Under the pieces are notes generated by a model. That model was not told where the DNA came from and ran no database searches. It was given only the letters and a program-made list of their open reading frames with translations. Shown here in pieces: positions 10,219 to 19,144 of a stretch of 64,000 nt of DNA (position 1 is the stretch's first letter; each line of letters opens with the position of its first letter). Made by a program: the position numbers and the translations under genes. Origin of the DNA: Actinomadura violacea. Lineage in GTDB: Bacteria > Actinomycetota > Actinomycetes > Streptosporangiales > Streptosporangiaceae. The stretch is taken from contig NZ_JAGEPF010000023.1 in NCBI RefSeq assembly GCF_017573465.1, positions 162,530 to 226,529 on the forward strand, written 5' to 3'.

Positions 10219-10458
10219 GGTCGCGTCCTGTCGGCGGTCGGTCGGAAGGAACGGGCGGGGCATTCCAGACGTCGGGGACAGCTTGCGCTGATTTGGTGGA
10301 TCTTTCAATCAGTACAGGTCTCGGATTGATCACTATTCGAAGCCGTGCACGGGCGCAGCGTCATGTTCGCACGTGAGGCAAGTGAACGCTTTCATCCGTG
10401 CGGATCCGGTCGGTAGGGTCGGACGCACAGACCGAATGCGATTCGGAAGGGGCCGGAG

Positions 10459-11982
10459 TTGGACTACCGCGTCGTGTCCATCGTCCGCGACCACGCCCGG
10501 GAGCGGGGCAGCGCCCCCGCGATCACGGGCGACGGCCGGACGATCAGCTACGCCGAGCTGGACGAGCGCTCCAGCCGGGCCGCCCGCGCCCTCCAGGCCG
10601 CCGGGCTCGGCCCCGGGTCGCGGGTCGCCTACGTGGGCAAGAACGCGCCCGAGTTCTTCGACCTGCTGTTCGGCGCCGCCAAGATCGGCGCGGTGGCCGC
10701 GCCGGTGAACTGGCGGCTGACCCCCGCCGAGATCGCCGCGATCGTCGCGGACGCGCAGGCGCCGGTGACCCTCGTGGACGCCGAGTTCGCCGCGCTCGCG
10801 GACGGCCTGCCCGGACGCGCCGTGGTGACCGGCGCGGACTTCGAGGCGTGGCTCGCGGGACATCCCGCGGACGATCCCGGGTTCACCGGCGAGCCGGACG
10901 ACGTCGTCGTGCAGCTCTACACCTCCGGCACGACCGGCGTGCCCAAGGGCGTGCAGCTCAGCAACGCCAACTTCGAGGTCGGCGAGCGGATGGCGCGGCG
11001 CTGGCGGCTGGACGGGTCGTCGGTGAGCCTGGTGCCGATGCCGCTGTTCCACATCGGCGGGACCGGCTGGGCGCTCGCCGGCCTGTACGCCGGCTGCCGG
11101 CAGGTGCTCGTCCGCGACATCGACCCGGTCGCGCTCGTCGGCACGTTCGAGCGGGAACGGATCACCAACGCGTTCATCGTTCCGGCGGTGCTGCAGTTCA
11201 TGTGCCAGGTGCCCGGCGCGGCGGACCGCGACTACTCGGCGCTGCGCGCGATCACCTACGGGGCCTCGCCGATCACCGGCGAGGTGCTGCGCCGCTCGCT
11301 CGAGACGTTCAAGGCCCCGCTGTTCCAGCTGTACGGGATGACGGAGACGACCGGCGCCATCGTCCAGCTGGAGCCGGAGGACCACGACCCGCAGGGCCCG
11401 CGCGCGCACCTGATGCGCTCGGCGGGGCGGCCCTACGCATGGGTCGAGGTCAAGATCGTCGAGCCGGGCGGGGACGCCGAGCGGGCGCCCGGCGAGGTCG
11501 GCGAGGTGCTGGTCCGGTCCTCGCAGAACACCCCCGGCTACTGGAACCGGCCAGAGGAGACGGCCCGGCTGCTGGCGGGGGACGGCTGGCTGCGCACGGG
11601 CGACGCCGGCTACGTCGACGCCGAGGGCTACCTGTTCCTCACCGACCGGATCAAGGACATGATCGTCACGGGTGCGGAGAACGTGTACCCGATCGAGGTC
11701 GAGGAGGTCCTCGCGGCCCATCCCGGCATCGCCGACGTCGCGGTCATCGGCGTGCCCGACGAGCGGTGGGGCGAGACCGTCAAGGCCGTCGTCGTCCTCG
11801 CGCCCGGCGCCGAGCTGACCGAGGACGAGGTCATCGGCTACGCCCGCGAGCGGCTGGCGGGCTTCAAGCGGCCGCGCTCGGTCGACTTCGTGGACGCGCT
11901 GCCGCGCAACCCCAGCGGCAAGATCCTCAAGAAGGACCTGCGGGCGCCGTACTGGGAGGGGCTCGGCCGGACGATCGCCTGA
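10459..11982 (+). CDS. fadD: AMP-forming acyl-CoA synthetase
   Basis: ANL-superfamily enzyme of 507 residues that activates a carboxylic acid (probably a fatty acid) to acyl-CoA through an acyl-AMP. Motifs are visible in order: the P-loop YTSGTTGVPKGV near residue 155, LYGMTETTG near 293, the GWLRTGDAGYVD adenylate-binding segment near 376, DRIKDMIVTGAENVYPIEVE at the hinge, and the C-terminal catalytic Lys in PSGKILKKDL. The start is TTG at 10459, with GGAAGGGG 7-8 nt upstream. The gene stands alone, convergent with the winged-helix gene. FadD3/FadD13-like lipid or steroid acid substrates are plausible but not shown. Confidence 0.9.
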   Translation: MDYRVVSIVRDHARERGSAPAITGDGRTISYAELDERSSRAARALQAAGLGPGSRVAYVGKNAPEFFDLLFGAAKIGAVAAPVNWRLTPAEIAAIVADAQAPVTLVDAEFAALADGLPGRAVVTGADFEAWLAGHPADDPGFTGEPDDVVVQLYTSGTTGVPKGVQLSNANFEVGERMARRWRLDGSSVSLVPMPLFHIGGTGWALAGLYAGCRQVLVRDIDPVALVGTFERERITNAFIVPAVLQFMCQVPGAADRDYSALRAITYGASPITGEVLRRSLETFKAPLFQLYGMTETTGAIVQLEPEDHDPQGPRAHLMRSAGRPYAWVEVKIVEPGGDAERAPGEVGEVLVRSSQNTPGYWNRPEETARLLAGDGWLRTGDAGYVDAEGYLFLTDRIKDMIVTGAENVYPIEVEEVLAAHPGIADVAVIGVPDERWGETVKAVVVLAPGAELTEDEVIGYARERLAGFKRPRSVDFVDALPRNPSGKILKKDLRAPYWEGLGRTIA

Positions 11983-11995
11983 CCGGCCGGCCCGG

Positions 11996-13093
11996 TCAGT
12001 CCTCGGCGACGGTCACCACGGTCTCCTTGGCGCCGGGTTCGGCGAAGCGCAGCAGGGCCTCGCCCTCGGCGGTCAGCTCGTCGAGGGCGGCCTCCGGAAG
12101 CGGCTCGAACGGCCGCAGCCGCAGGGTGGCGACCTTGCGCTTGTACTCGGTCTCCCAGACGCCGCGCGCGAACCCGTCCCAGAGGAACACGGCGCGGACG
12201 CGGAGGTTCTTCGTGGTGAGCGAGGGCCGGTGCGCGTCGGCGATGATCCGCCGGCGGTCGGAGTGCGCGAGGACCAGGCTGTCGAACTCCGGCAGGAACC
12301 GCGCGGGGGCCGGGACGTCCTCGCCCGGACGCGGCGCGCCGGGGAGGTCGAACAGCTCCCTGCCCTTGTCGTCGGCGAAAACGGCCAGCCGCGGGCGCAG
12401 CCGCTCCAGAGCCTCGCCCGCCGCACGCAGCCCCGACCAGGTCTGCGCATCGGCGGCGGACGCGGGCCCGAACGCCGCCAGGTACCGCAGGACGAGATCG
12501 TCGTCGGCGGCGTCGGGAGACGGGCCGGAGCCGAGCCAGCCCTCCGCCGACGCGAACCGCGCGGAACGCGGAAAACCCCACCTGTCCTCGGACGGGACCA
12601 TGACCAGCGGCACGCACATGCGCACGGCATAACCGAGCGCGCGGTCGTTGACGTCCGGGAACCGCTCCTGCAGCAGGGCCCGCACCTCGTTGAACGTGAG
12701 CGGCCGCTCGTCGAGGAGTGCGCGGGCGGCCGGGACGACCTCGTCGAGGTCGAGGCCTGCGGCGCGGTCGCCGAGGACGCGCATCGCCGCCGTCAGCATC
12801 GGCTGCATCGACGTCCGGAACGCCAGGTAGTCGGGCGCGGTCATCAGGTGCAGGGTCGCGCGCATCATGGTGGCGCGGACGAGCGTCCGGTCCTGCAGGG
12901 CCGCGTGCAGGTCGGTCGCGTCGAAGCCGTCCAGGCGCGACCACAGCCCGACGAACGGCGGCTTGGGCTCCTGCGCCTGCATCCCGAACAGCCGTCCGAC
13001 GGCCTCGGCGACCGGGACGCGCTCCCGCGCGAGCAGCAACTGCCGTGCCAACGTGGCCCTGTTGAGAGCCTGGACGCTGAGAGTGTCCGCCAT
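11996..13093 (-). CDS. AlkZ/YcaQ-like winged-helix protein (HTH_42)
   Basis: Protein of 365 residues in the HTH_42 (formerly DUF1006) winged-helix family. It carries GMQAQEPKPPFVGLWSRL near residue 35, matching the Q-hydrophobic-Q active-site motif of AlkZ/YcaQ DNA glycosylases, which remove bulky alkylated bases and unhook crosslinks. The C-terminal half has the family pattern RFLPEFDSLVLAHSDRRRI followed by FLWDGFARGVW. The frame remains open far upstream into the LysR remnant, but MADTLSVQALNRATLARQLL is a typical family N-terminus, so I start at 13093. Whether this copy is a DNA repair enzyme or a regulator is not decided by the sequence. Confidence 0.8.
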   Translation of the reverse strand: MADTLSVQALNRATLARQLLLARERVPVAEAVGRLFGMQAQEPKPPFVGLWSRLDGFDATDLHAALQDRTLVRATMMRATLHLMTAPDYLAFRTSMQPMLTAAMRVLGDRAAGLDLDEVVPAARALLDERPLTFNEVRALLQERFPDVNDRALGYAVRMCVPLVMVPSEDRWGFPRSARFASAEGWLGSGPSPDAADDDLVLRYLAAFGPASAADAQTWSGLRAAGEALERLRPRLAVFADDKGRELFDLPGAPRPGEDVPAPARFLPEFDSLVLAHSDRRRIIADAHRPSLTTKNLRVRAVFLWDGFARGVWETEYKRKVATLRLRPFEPLPEAALDELTAEGEALLRFAEPGAKETVVTVAED

Positions 13094-13197
13094 CGTGTCC
13101 GCCTTTGCGCCGGGCCCCGGCAGCAGGACGGTGAAGGCCGGGGATGGTTCGGGGACCCCGACACTACCGACGCCCTCGGACGTTCCCTGGACTCCGG

Positions 13198-13654
13198 CTA
13201 CGCCTCCTGAACGCGGGTCACGTCCGCGACCGTCTCTCGGACGCAGCGGCGCAGCCACGCGTGCGCGGGGTCGGCGTCGTAGCGCGCATGCCAGGCCAAT
13301 GAGAGGCGCAGGGGCGCCCTCCTCCGCCTGCAGGGTGAAGGTGCCCTCCAGCGTCCGTGGGGAGAAGGCGTCGTCCGCGGAGAACAACGTGTAGGCGCGC
13401 TGGACGAGGTCGTGCACTTCCGCGCGCATCGCAAGCGCGCGCGGGGTGGGTACCATGCCGCGGCCCGAACGCACGAGCACGGGGTCGCCGAGGGCCTTGC
13501 GTATCCGCGCGAGGCTCCGGCTCATCGCGGGGCTCGACAGGCGCAGGCGCTCGGCCGCGCCGGTGACGCTGCCTTCGTCCAGCAGGACGTCGAGCGCGAC
13601 GAGCATCCGGCGTGCTCGAGGCGCGCCCGCGAGCAACTCCGAGGAACCCCTCAT
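13198..13654 (-). pseudogene. Remnant of LysR-family regulator gene
   Basis: The first about 105 codons encode a normal LysR N-terminus: MLVALDVLLDEGSVTGAAER, then LSSPAMSRSLARIRKALGD, then the linker up to GTFTLQAEEG. Directly after this the match jumps to a different frame and to a typical LysR C-terminus (LSLAWHARYDADPAHAWLRR, then CVRETVADV) ending at 13198. About 150 residues of the effector-binding domain are absent and the frame changes at roughly 13310-13330. The result is an internally deleted, frameshifted gene. It starts back to back with the decayed MFS gene (start codons overlap at 13653), the usual arrangement of a regulator and its exporter. Confidence 0.85.
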
Positions 13655-14601
13655 GACGATCGATGCCGTCCGGGCCGCCGGACCCGGGACGCGCCGCCCG
13701 GCGCGCCGTCGCGCCGCTGATGTCGGCGTGCGTGGTCCTGGTCGTGGCGATCAACCTCTCGATCCCCAAGCTGTCGGCGAGCGGCCTGCATCCGTCCGCC
13801 ACCGGCCTGCTGTGGATCGTCGACTCCTACGTCCTGGTGTTCGGCTGCCTGCTGATCCCCGCCCGCGCCGCGGGCGCCGTCGGCAACATCGCCGGGGGAG
13901 CGGTGCTGGAGTGGCTGCCCTGGCGGCGCTGACGGCCTGGGCGGCCCCTCGGGGCGAGCGGCACGACGCCGACCTGGACGCGGCGGGCGCCACGCTGCTC
14001 GCCGCGGCCCTGTTCGCGCTTCTCTTCGGGATCATCGAGGGATCCGAGCGGGGCTGGACGTCCGCGCCGGTGCTGGGCGGGTTCGCGGGCGCCGCGGTCC
14101 TGCTGGCGGTGTTCGCCGTCCAAGCGACGCGCGCCGCGCACCCGCTGCTCGACCCGCGCCTGTTCGCCCGCGCCTCGGGCCGGGTGGTTCGGGAACCGCG
14201 CGGTCATCACCTCGGGCCTGCTCCTCATCGCCGGCGGGCTCGGCCTGCTCTCCCTCGCCGACGCGTCCACGCCCTACCCGTTCTACGCGGTGGACCTGCT
14301 GGTCATGTCGATCGGCATGGGGCTGTGCGTGCCGCCGCTGTCGGTCGGCGTCGCGGTCCTGGGCACGGTGCTCACCGGCCGTTTCACCGATGCCCTCCCG
14401 GCGGCGCCGGCCGCCTACGCCCACTCGGCGGGTGAGGCGATCGCCGCGGCGGGCGCGTCGGGCGCTGGTGCGGGGGCGCACGCCCAGGTGGTCTCGGCGT
14501 TCACCGACGCGATGGCGGTGGGTTTCCGGGTGGTCGCCCTGATCGCCCCGGGACTCTCCCGGCGGGACCGGCCGGAGGGGACCGGCCTCGCCGACCGATG
14601 A
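13653..14601 (+). pseudogene. Remnant of MFS drug-exporter gene (DHA2 type)
   Basis: Pieces of a 14-helix EmrB/QacA-like transporter lie in order but in different frames. They are a short start (MTIDAVRAAGPG), then MSACVVLVVAINLSIPKLSA and TGLLWIVDSYVLVFGCLLIP (TM1-2 with the WIVDSY motif), then AGATLLAAALFALLFGIIEG and a following helix, then AVITSGLLLIAGGLGLLSLA, DLLVMSIGMGLCVPPLSVGV and a C-terminal helix. Most of the central helices are missing and at least three frame changes are needed. At about 950 nt it is roughly two thirds of the expected gene length. It cannot make a working transporter. Confidence 0.85.
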
Positions 14602-14800
14602 GCTTCCCGGAGAGTCGAGGTTCGCCTGCGTGGCCGGGGGAGCACGCACCGTACAGGCCGTGCGCGCCCACTCGGTCCGCGAACGGGGCCGGCTGTGCGG
14701 ATCCATGCAGGTCAAGCCGTAGTGGGCGCCCGGCCGGGGCGGGATGGAGTGATCGTCAACGAGCGTCAGAGGCAGGGGTTACGGGGCGATATTTCGTAAA

Positions 14801-14812
14801 ATGCACGTGCAT
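14801..14812. promoter_or_regulatory. Palindrome ATGCACGTGCAT, possible operator
   Basis: Perfect 12-bp palindrome 75 nt before the start of the proline-rich protein gene, just after an A/T-rich TTTCGTAAA. A near-identical 12-mer (ATGCACTTGCAT) lies at 44168-44179. Confidence 0.35.
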
Positions 14813-14886
14813 CAGCCCTTGCACCTGCACGCCATTCCTAGCAGGATTGCCCCGGACCCCCGCACGTGAACTCGCCGGAGATCGCG

Positions 14887-15354
14887 ATGACCGCACACTT
14901 GAGCGACAGTGACCGACAGGCGCTGCGGCTGGCCCAGGATCTCCGCGAGGAGATGCGGGCGGCTCTGCCCCAGCTCCCCTCCCCGCCGTCGGTATCCCCG
15001 TTCGTCGACCAGGGAGGGACGCCCAGCGTCCTGCTCCGGATGGACGCCGAGACCGCCCGCGCGCTGATGGCCCTCCTGGCCGAGCGCCGCGCGGACCGGA
15101 CGGCCCCTCCGGCGCCGGAACCGCGCCGGGCCGACGGCTCCCACGTCCCGCCGCCGGTGCCCCCGCCGGGCGCCCCCCAGGCGGCTCCCGCCCCGTACCA
15201 GCCGATCGTGGCGGCCGTCCCGTTCCCGGAGCCCGCCTACGCGCAGGCCCCCTACGCCCAGGCCCCTTTCGCCGAGGCGCCGGCCGTCAACCCGGTGTTC
15301 GCCGGCGGGACGGGACCGACCCCGCTGGTGCCGTCGGTCTACCCCACGCACTGA
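14887..15354 (+). CDS. Proline/alanine-rich protein of unknown function
   Basis: Protein of 155 residues. The first 75 are helical (LSDSDRQALRLAQDLREEMR; LLRMDAETARALMALLAERR). The rest is disordered, rich in Pro, Ala and Tyr, with a short repeat (YAQAPYAQAPFAEAP). There is no signal peptide. I chose the ATG at 14887, preceded by GGAG at a 7-nt gap, over a GTG at 14866. The tail resembles low-complexity tails of actinomycete proteins that interact at the membrane or septum; nothing more specific can be said. Confidence 0.65.
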   Translation: MTAHLSDSDRQALRLAQDLREEMRAALPQLPSPPSVSPFVDQGGTPSVLLRMDAETARALMALLAERRADRTAPPAPEPRRADGSHVPPPVPPPGAPQAAPAPYQPIVAAVPFPEPAYAQAPYAQAPFAEAPAVNPVFAGGTGPTPLVPSVYPTH

Positions 15355-15695
15355 TTCCCGGCCGCCCGCGGGCGGTCCCGGCCCGGCGCCGCCCTCGTGG
15401 CCGCCGGGTCGTCTCGCGGCCGACGGCCGCCCCCGACGCGCCCCGGCCGGCATGACCGGCCGGGGTCTTCTCATGCCCGCGCTTCGTGTGATGCGAGGCC
15501 GGTGCGCCGCCCCCGATGTGCCCGGCGCGCCCTTTGCCGATCTTCACTTCCAGGGTGATCGCGCCCTGTTCCGGCGGCATAAAAGATCGTTCTCCGCTGA
15601 CATAAAGATCGTTCTTTAAGATCTTCTCTGCCCCTGCGATCGGCCCGGATCCCTTGCGGGAAAGGCGATCCCGCCGCCCGGCAGAAGAAATGATC

Positions 15696-15711
15696 TACCT
15701 TGGCAAAGGTA
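15696..15711. promoter_or_regulatory. Inverted repeat TACCTT-N4-AAGGTA
   Basis: Two perfect 6-bp arms around GGCA, 15 bp upstream of the -35-like hexamer at 15726. The position suits an activator or repressor site for the same promoter. Confidence 0.4.
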
Positions 15712-15725
15712 AAGAAATCGTCCAT

Positions 15726-15756
15726 TTGACTCAAGTCCGGGAATGCCGGATATAGT
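15726..15756 (+). promoter_or_regulatory. Promoter candidate TTGACT ... GATATAGT
   Basis: TTGACT at 15726-15731. A -10 is either GATATA at 15749 (17-nt spacer) or TATAGT at 15751 (19-nt spacer). It would give a leader of about 360 nt before the RlpA-like gene. Confidence 0.45.
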
Positions 15757-16124
15757 CAACGCCAGGTCGAGGTCAAAGTACCGTTGACCTGGCCAATCGC
15801 ATAGCCGTCGCCTCCCGCCCGCCAGGCGGGAACCCTCAGCCGAACCACGGCCGCACCATGCACCGGCCGTGACCGGGCGGGCCATCGAGCCCCCGGTCGG
15901 CACTCTCTCCCGCTTCTGAGAAGCCCGCGTCACGCACGCCCCGCAACGGGTCCGCGCGTTCCGGCGCGAGCCCGGCCCGTCATGTCCACGGGCCGTCCCC
16001 TGCGGGGTCCCTTTCCGCGGCGGCATTCCCGAGTCCCGAGTCTCGGAACCCGTTCCGCATGCCCGGATCATCCCTGTGCTCCGGCGCCGGAACGGCTGTC
16101 CTGTACGCCGAACTAAGGATTTTC

Positions 16125-16796
16125 ATGCAGCAGCGGACGATCAATCGCGTGTTGACCGGTGTCACCGGCGCGGCTCTTGCCGGGATGCTGGTGGGCGGCG
16201 TGGCGGCCGCCAGCCACGACGACTCCGCTCCCAAGCCCGACAGGCTTCTCGCGCAGCAGCAGGACATGGCCGCGCTGAACCAGAAGGCCCCCGAGAAGAA
16301 GGCCGCCTCCAAGGCCCCGGCCGAGTCGCGCTCGAAGAGCGCCGCCAAGGACTCCAAGGCCTCGGCGTCCAAGGAGACGAAGAAGAAGGCCGACAAGGGT
16401 CCGAAGGCGATCCTCAGCGGCTCGACCACCGCGTCCTACTTCTGGGACGACGGCTCCGGCATCAACGGCGACACCGGCGCCCCCGCCAGTGGCAAGCCGA
16501 TGCAGAAGGGCATGTTCGCCAGCCCGAGCTGGCCGATGAACACCAAGGTCAAGGTCACCTACAAGGGCCGCAGCATCACCGGCTTCGTCGGCGACCGCGG
16601 GCCCGGTGCGCCCTCGCACAACGGTGTCATGCTCGACCTCGACACCTACACCTTCCGCTACCTGCTGGACGGCGGCAAGCCCTCCAGCAAGTACGACGCC
16701 GGCACCGGTGAGGGCCACCTCCAGGACGTCAAGTGGGAGGTCCTGTCGTGGGGCTCCGGCGCGGGCACCAAGGGCGACCCCCAGCCCCTGGGCTGA
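16125..16796 (+). CDS. Secreted RlpA-like double-psi beta-barrel protein
   Basis: Exported protein of 223 residues. MQQRTINRVLTGVTGAALAG begins a signal peptide ending near VAAASHDD. A Lys/Ala/Ser-rich linker (residues about 35-90) follows, then a compact domain: ASYFWDDGSGINGDTGAPASGKPM-type start, KVKVTYKGRSITGFVGDRGPG, and LDLDTYTFRYLL. This matches the layout of RlpA/expansin-like double-psi beta-barrels (GTKVRVTN...VNDRGPF...IDLS), which bind or process cell-wall glycans. The ATG at 16125 has AAGGA 5 nt upstream. The charged linker suggests attachment to the wall. Enzymatic activity is not shown; the catalytic Asp could be that in GDRGPG. Confidence 0.75.
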   Translation: MQQRTINRVLTGVTGAALAGMLVGGVAAASHDDSAPKPDRLLAQQQDMAALNQKAPEKKAASKAPAESRSKSAAKDSKASASKETKKKADKGPKAILSGSTTASYFWDDGSGINGDTGAPASGKPMQKGMFASPSWPMNTKVKVTYKGRSITGFVGDRGPGAPSHNGVMLDLDTYTFRYLLDGGKPSSKYDAGTGEGHLQDVKWEVLSWGSGAGTKGDPQPLG

Positions 16797-16812
16797 CCCC
16801 CGTGGGACGGCG

Positions 16813-16846
16813 ACGCCCCGGCGACTCGGACGAGTCGCCGGGGCGT
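16813..16846. terminator. Strong bidirectional hairpin
   Basis: Perfect 15-bp stem (ACGCCCCGGCGACTC and its complement) around a 4-nt loop, between the convergent RlpA-like and M20 peptidase genes. Confidence 0.75.
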
Positions 16847-16857
16847 TCCCGTTCGCG

Positions 16858-17964
16858 TCAGCCCGCGGCGGGCCGAGCGCGGGCGGCGAGCAGGCGGTAC
16901 AGCGCCTCGGACGCCTCGCCGATCCGCGCGACCGAGCAGGTCTCGTCGGTCACGTGCGCCTGCTCGGGGTCGCCCGGCCCGTAGATCACCACGTCCGGCC
17001 CGCCGAGCAGGCCCGCCAGCACGGACGCGTCGGTGAAGTACGTCGCGTACTCGGGCGCGCCCCCGGAAGAGCCGGGAACGAGCAGGTCCAGGACCTCCGG
17101 CATGCCGGGCGCGGCCGGGTCGGTGGCGACGCCGGGGAGGTCCACGATCCGTTCGAGCGCGACCTCCTCGCCGCACAGCGCGGAGATCGCCGCGACCGCC
17201 TCGTCCGCGCCGAACCCGGGGACGGTGCGGACGTCCAACCGCATCTCCGCGCGGTCGGGCACCAGGTTCGGCTGCACGCCGGAATGGAAGGTGCCGACGT
17301 TCACCGTCGCGGGCCCGTGCGTCGGGCTCACGGGCCAGCCCGTGTGGCCGTGCACGCGAACCGCGGCGGCGGCCAGCGCGGCGAGGGCGTTGCGGCCGAG
17401 CTCAGGGCGCGATCCGTGCGCCGAGACGCCCCGCGCGGTGGCCTTCAGCCAGAGCGTCCCCTTGTGGCCGAGGACCGTCCGGTTGCCCGTCGGCTCGGCG
17501 ACGATCAGCAGGTCCGTGGCGGCGAGGGCCTCCGGATCCAGGGCCGCAGCGCCGTCGCATCCGGTCTCCTCACCGAAGGTGAACACCAGCTGCGGCGCGG
17601 GCAGGCCCTCTCGGACGGCCGCGACGGCCGCCTCGATCTGGCAGGCGACGCCCGCCTTCATGTCGCTGCTGCCGCGCCCGAGCAGCCGCCCGTCGCGGAC
17701 CTCGCCGCTCAGCGGGTCGAACGACCACCCGGACGGATCGGCGGGCACGGTGTCCAGGTGCCCGGTGAACGTGACCGGGACGCGCGGCCCCGCGGGCCCG
17801 TGCCGGGCCACGACGTTCGCGCGCCCCTCGGCCGGCTCGTCCACCCGCACGTGGAAGCCCGCGCCGTCCAGCACGTCCGCGACGACGTCGGCGGCGCGCC
17901 GTTCGCCGCCGCCGCGGGTGTCGATCCGCACCAGCCGGCGCGCGAGTTCGAGCGCCTCGCCCAT
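16858..17964 (-). CDS. M20 family metallopeptidase (ArgE/DapE type)
   Basis: Zinc-dependent deacylase or amidohydrolase of 368 residues. Metal and catalytic motifs are visible: FTGHLDTVP (His and catalytic Asp), GRGSSDMKAGV (bridging Asp), FGEETGCDG (catalytic Glu and metal Glu), the dimerisation-domain His in GVSAHGSRPELG, and a late YGPGDPEQAHVTDE with the final metal His. ArgE (acetylornithine) and DapE (succinyl-DAP) are family members, but this one lies outside any arginine or lysine cluster. ATG at 17964 has GGAGGT 7 nt upstream. It lies directly downstream of and in the same direction as the LacI gene, 44 bp apart, so the two may be co-transcribed and the enzyme could belong to the same pathway. 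Confidence 0.88.
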   Translation of the reverse strand: MGEALELARRLVRIDTRGGGERRAADVVADVLDGAGFHVRVDEPAEGRANVVARHGPAGPRVPVTFTGHLDTVPADPSGWSFDPLSGEVRDGRLLGRGSSDMKAGVACQIEAAVAAVREGLPAPQLVFTFGEETGCDGAAALDPEALAATDLLIVAEPTGNRTVLGHKGTLWLKATARGVSAHGSRPELGRNALAALAAAAVRVHGHTGWPVSPTHGPATVNVGTFHSGVQPNLVPDRAEMRLDVRTVPGFGADEAVAAISALCGEEVALERIVDLPGVATDPAAPGMPEVLDLLVPGSSGGAPEYATYFTDASVLAGLLGGPDVVIYGPGDPEQAHVTDETCSVARIGEASEALYRLLAARARPAAG

Positions 17965-18008
17965 CTCCTGACCTCCCTGTCCGGGCCCGGCCTGGCGGCC
18001 GGGACGTC

Positions 18009-19028
18009 TCAGGCCCCCGCCCGCGTGCTCTCCCTGACCACCAGGGACGGGACGAGCGCGATGTGCGCGGAGGGCCCGCGGTCCCCGTCGGCCTCGCCGG
18101 CGGCCGCGGCCAGCAGCCGCACGGCCTCCGCCGCGATCCGCTCGCGCGGCTGGTCGACGGTGGTGAGCGCGGGCTCGCTGAGCCGCGAGAACTCGATGTT
18201 GTCGTACCCGGTGACCTGGACCCGGCCCGGGACGTCCACGCCGTGCGCGCGGCACGCCCGGGTCACGCCGAGCGCGATCAGGTCGTCGGCGCAGACGATC
18301 GCGTCGGGCAGGTCGCCGGCGGCGATCAGCCGCGCGGCGGCCGTCTCGCCCCATTCCACGCTGTAGTCGCCGAGCAGGATCCGGTCCGGGTCCACGGCGA
18401 TGCCGAGGTCCTCGGACCGGCGGCGGAACCCGGCGAAGCGCTGCTCGGTGGAGGAGTTGGTCAGCAGCGAGCCGGCGAACGCCGCCGACCGCGCCCCGCC
18501 CGCGTGCAGGTGGTCCATGACCTGGCGCATCGCGGCGACGTCGTCGACGCCGACCCAGTCGGTGCTGGTGCCGCCGACGAACCGGTCGAGCTGGACCAGC
18601 GGCAGCCGGCCGGCGGTCTCCTGGACGGCGGCGCCGCTGAGGGTGCCGTGGCTCGGGCTGACGATGATGCCGTCGACGTTGCGGGCGACGAGGGTGGCCA
18701 GCCGCCGGGCCTCGACCTCGGGGTCGGAGCGCGCGTCGCAGAGCAGCAGCTCCTTGCCCTCGCGGCCGAGGGCGTGCTCGACGCTCTCCACCAGCGAGGT
18801 GAAGAACGGGTTGGAGATGCTCGGCACGACCATGCCGACGGTGTCGGTGCGGCTGTTGCGCAGCGCCCGGGCGATGGAGTTGACCTGGTAGCCGAGCTCG
18901 TCGGCGGCCTTCCTGACCTTGCGCTGGACCCCCGCGGACACGGGGCCGCGGCCCGACAGCACGCGCGACACGGTGGCGGTGGAGACCCCGGCCCGCTCGG
19001 CGACCTGGGCGATCGTGACCCGTTGCAA
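18009..19028 (-). CDS. LacI-family transcriptional regulator
   Basis: Repressor-type regulator of 339 residues. The N-terminus VTIAQVAERAGVSTATVSRV is a standard LacI helix-turn-helix, followed by the hinge helix region YQVNSIARALRNSRTDTVG and a periplasmic-binding-like effector domain (VPSISNPFF, GIIVSPSHG, DAIVCADDLIALG, VTGYDNIEFSRL). I take TTG at 19028 as start: AGAGGT lies 6 nt upstream, and an ATG further upstream would add unlikely residues. It is divergent from the BtpA-to-TenA operon. A site resembling the one in front of that operon overlaps its own start, so it probably controls both the operon and itself in response to a sugar-like ligand. Confidence 0.92.
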   Translation of the reverse strand: MQRVTIAQVAERAGVSTATVSRVLSGRGPVSAGVQRKVRKAADELGYQVNSIARALRNSRTDTVGMVVPSISNPFFTSLVESVEHALGREGKELLLCDARSDPEVEARRLATLVARNVDGIIVSPSHGTLSGAAVQETAGRLPLVQLDRFVGGTSTDWVGVDDVAAMRQVMDHLHAGGARSAAFAGSLLTNSSTEQRFAGFRRRSEDLGIAVDPDRILLGDYSVEWGETAAARLIAAGDLPDAIVCADDLIALGVTRACRAHGVDVPGRVQVTGYDNIEFSRLSEPALTTVDQPRERIAAEAVRLLAAAAGEADGDRGPSAHIALVPSLVVRESTRAGA

Positions 19029-19037
19029 TCGTTTACC
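19024..19037. promoter_or_regulatory. LacI-type operator half, at regulator start
   Basis: TGCAATCGTTTACC, overlapping the start codon of the LacI gene, matches TGCAATCGATTACA at 19145-19158 in 11 of 12 leading positions. The central CG is typical for LacI-family sites. It suggests autoregulation. Confidence 0.5.
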
Positions 19038-19144
19038 TCTCCAGCTGCACGGAAGCCCCGTGCTGGGCGGATCGTCGACGGCTGCTCCGATGATAGCCCC
19101 TTGACGGCCTGCGAATCTGTACTTACGGTGCAGGACAACACGAC

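Larger units (their letters stand above)
15355..16124. other. 770-bp regulatory region before the RlpA-like gene
   Basis: No convincing gene. The middle (15575-15790) is A/T-richer than its surroundings and dense in possible sites: two copies of a 14-15 nt element (ATAAA(A)GATCGTTCT) at 15579 and 15602, an inverted repeat TACCTT-GGCA-AAGGTA at 15696-15711, a promoter-like pair at 15726-15756, and AGGTCAA...TTGACCT at 15770-15790. The last 330 bases form several GC hairpins, for example CACGGCCG...CGGCCGTG near 15850, suggesting a long structured leader. I looked for the ydaO/c-di-AMP riboswitch common before actinobacterial cell-wall genes and did not see its core. Confidence 0.5.

Noticed and set aside
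15790..16060. Possible ydaO (c-di-AMP) riboswitch before the RlpA-like gene
   Set aside because: The expected conserved segments were not found by eye; only unrelated GC hairpins are visible.
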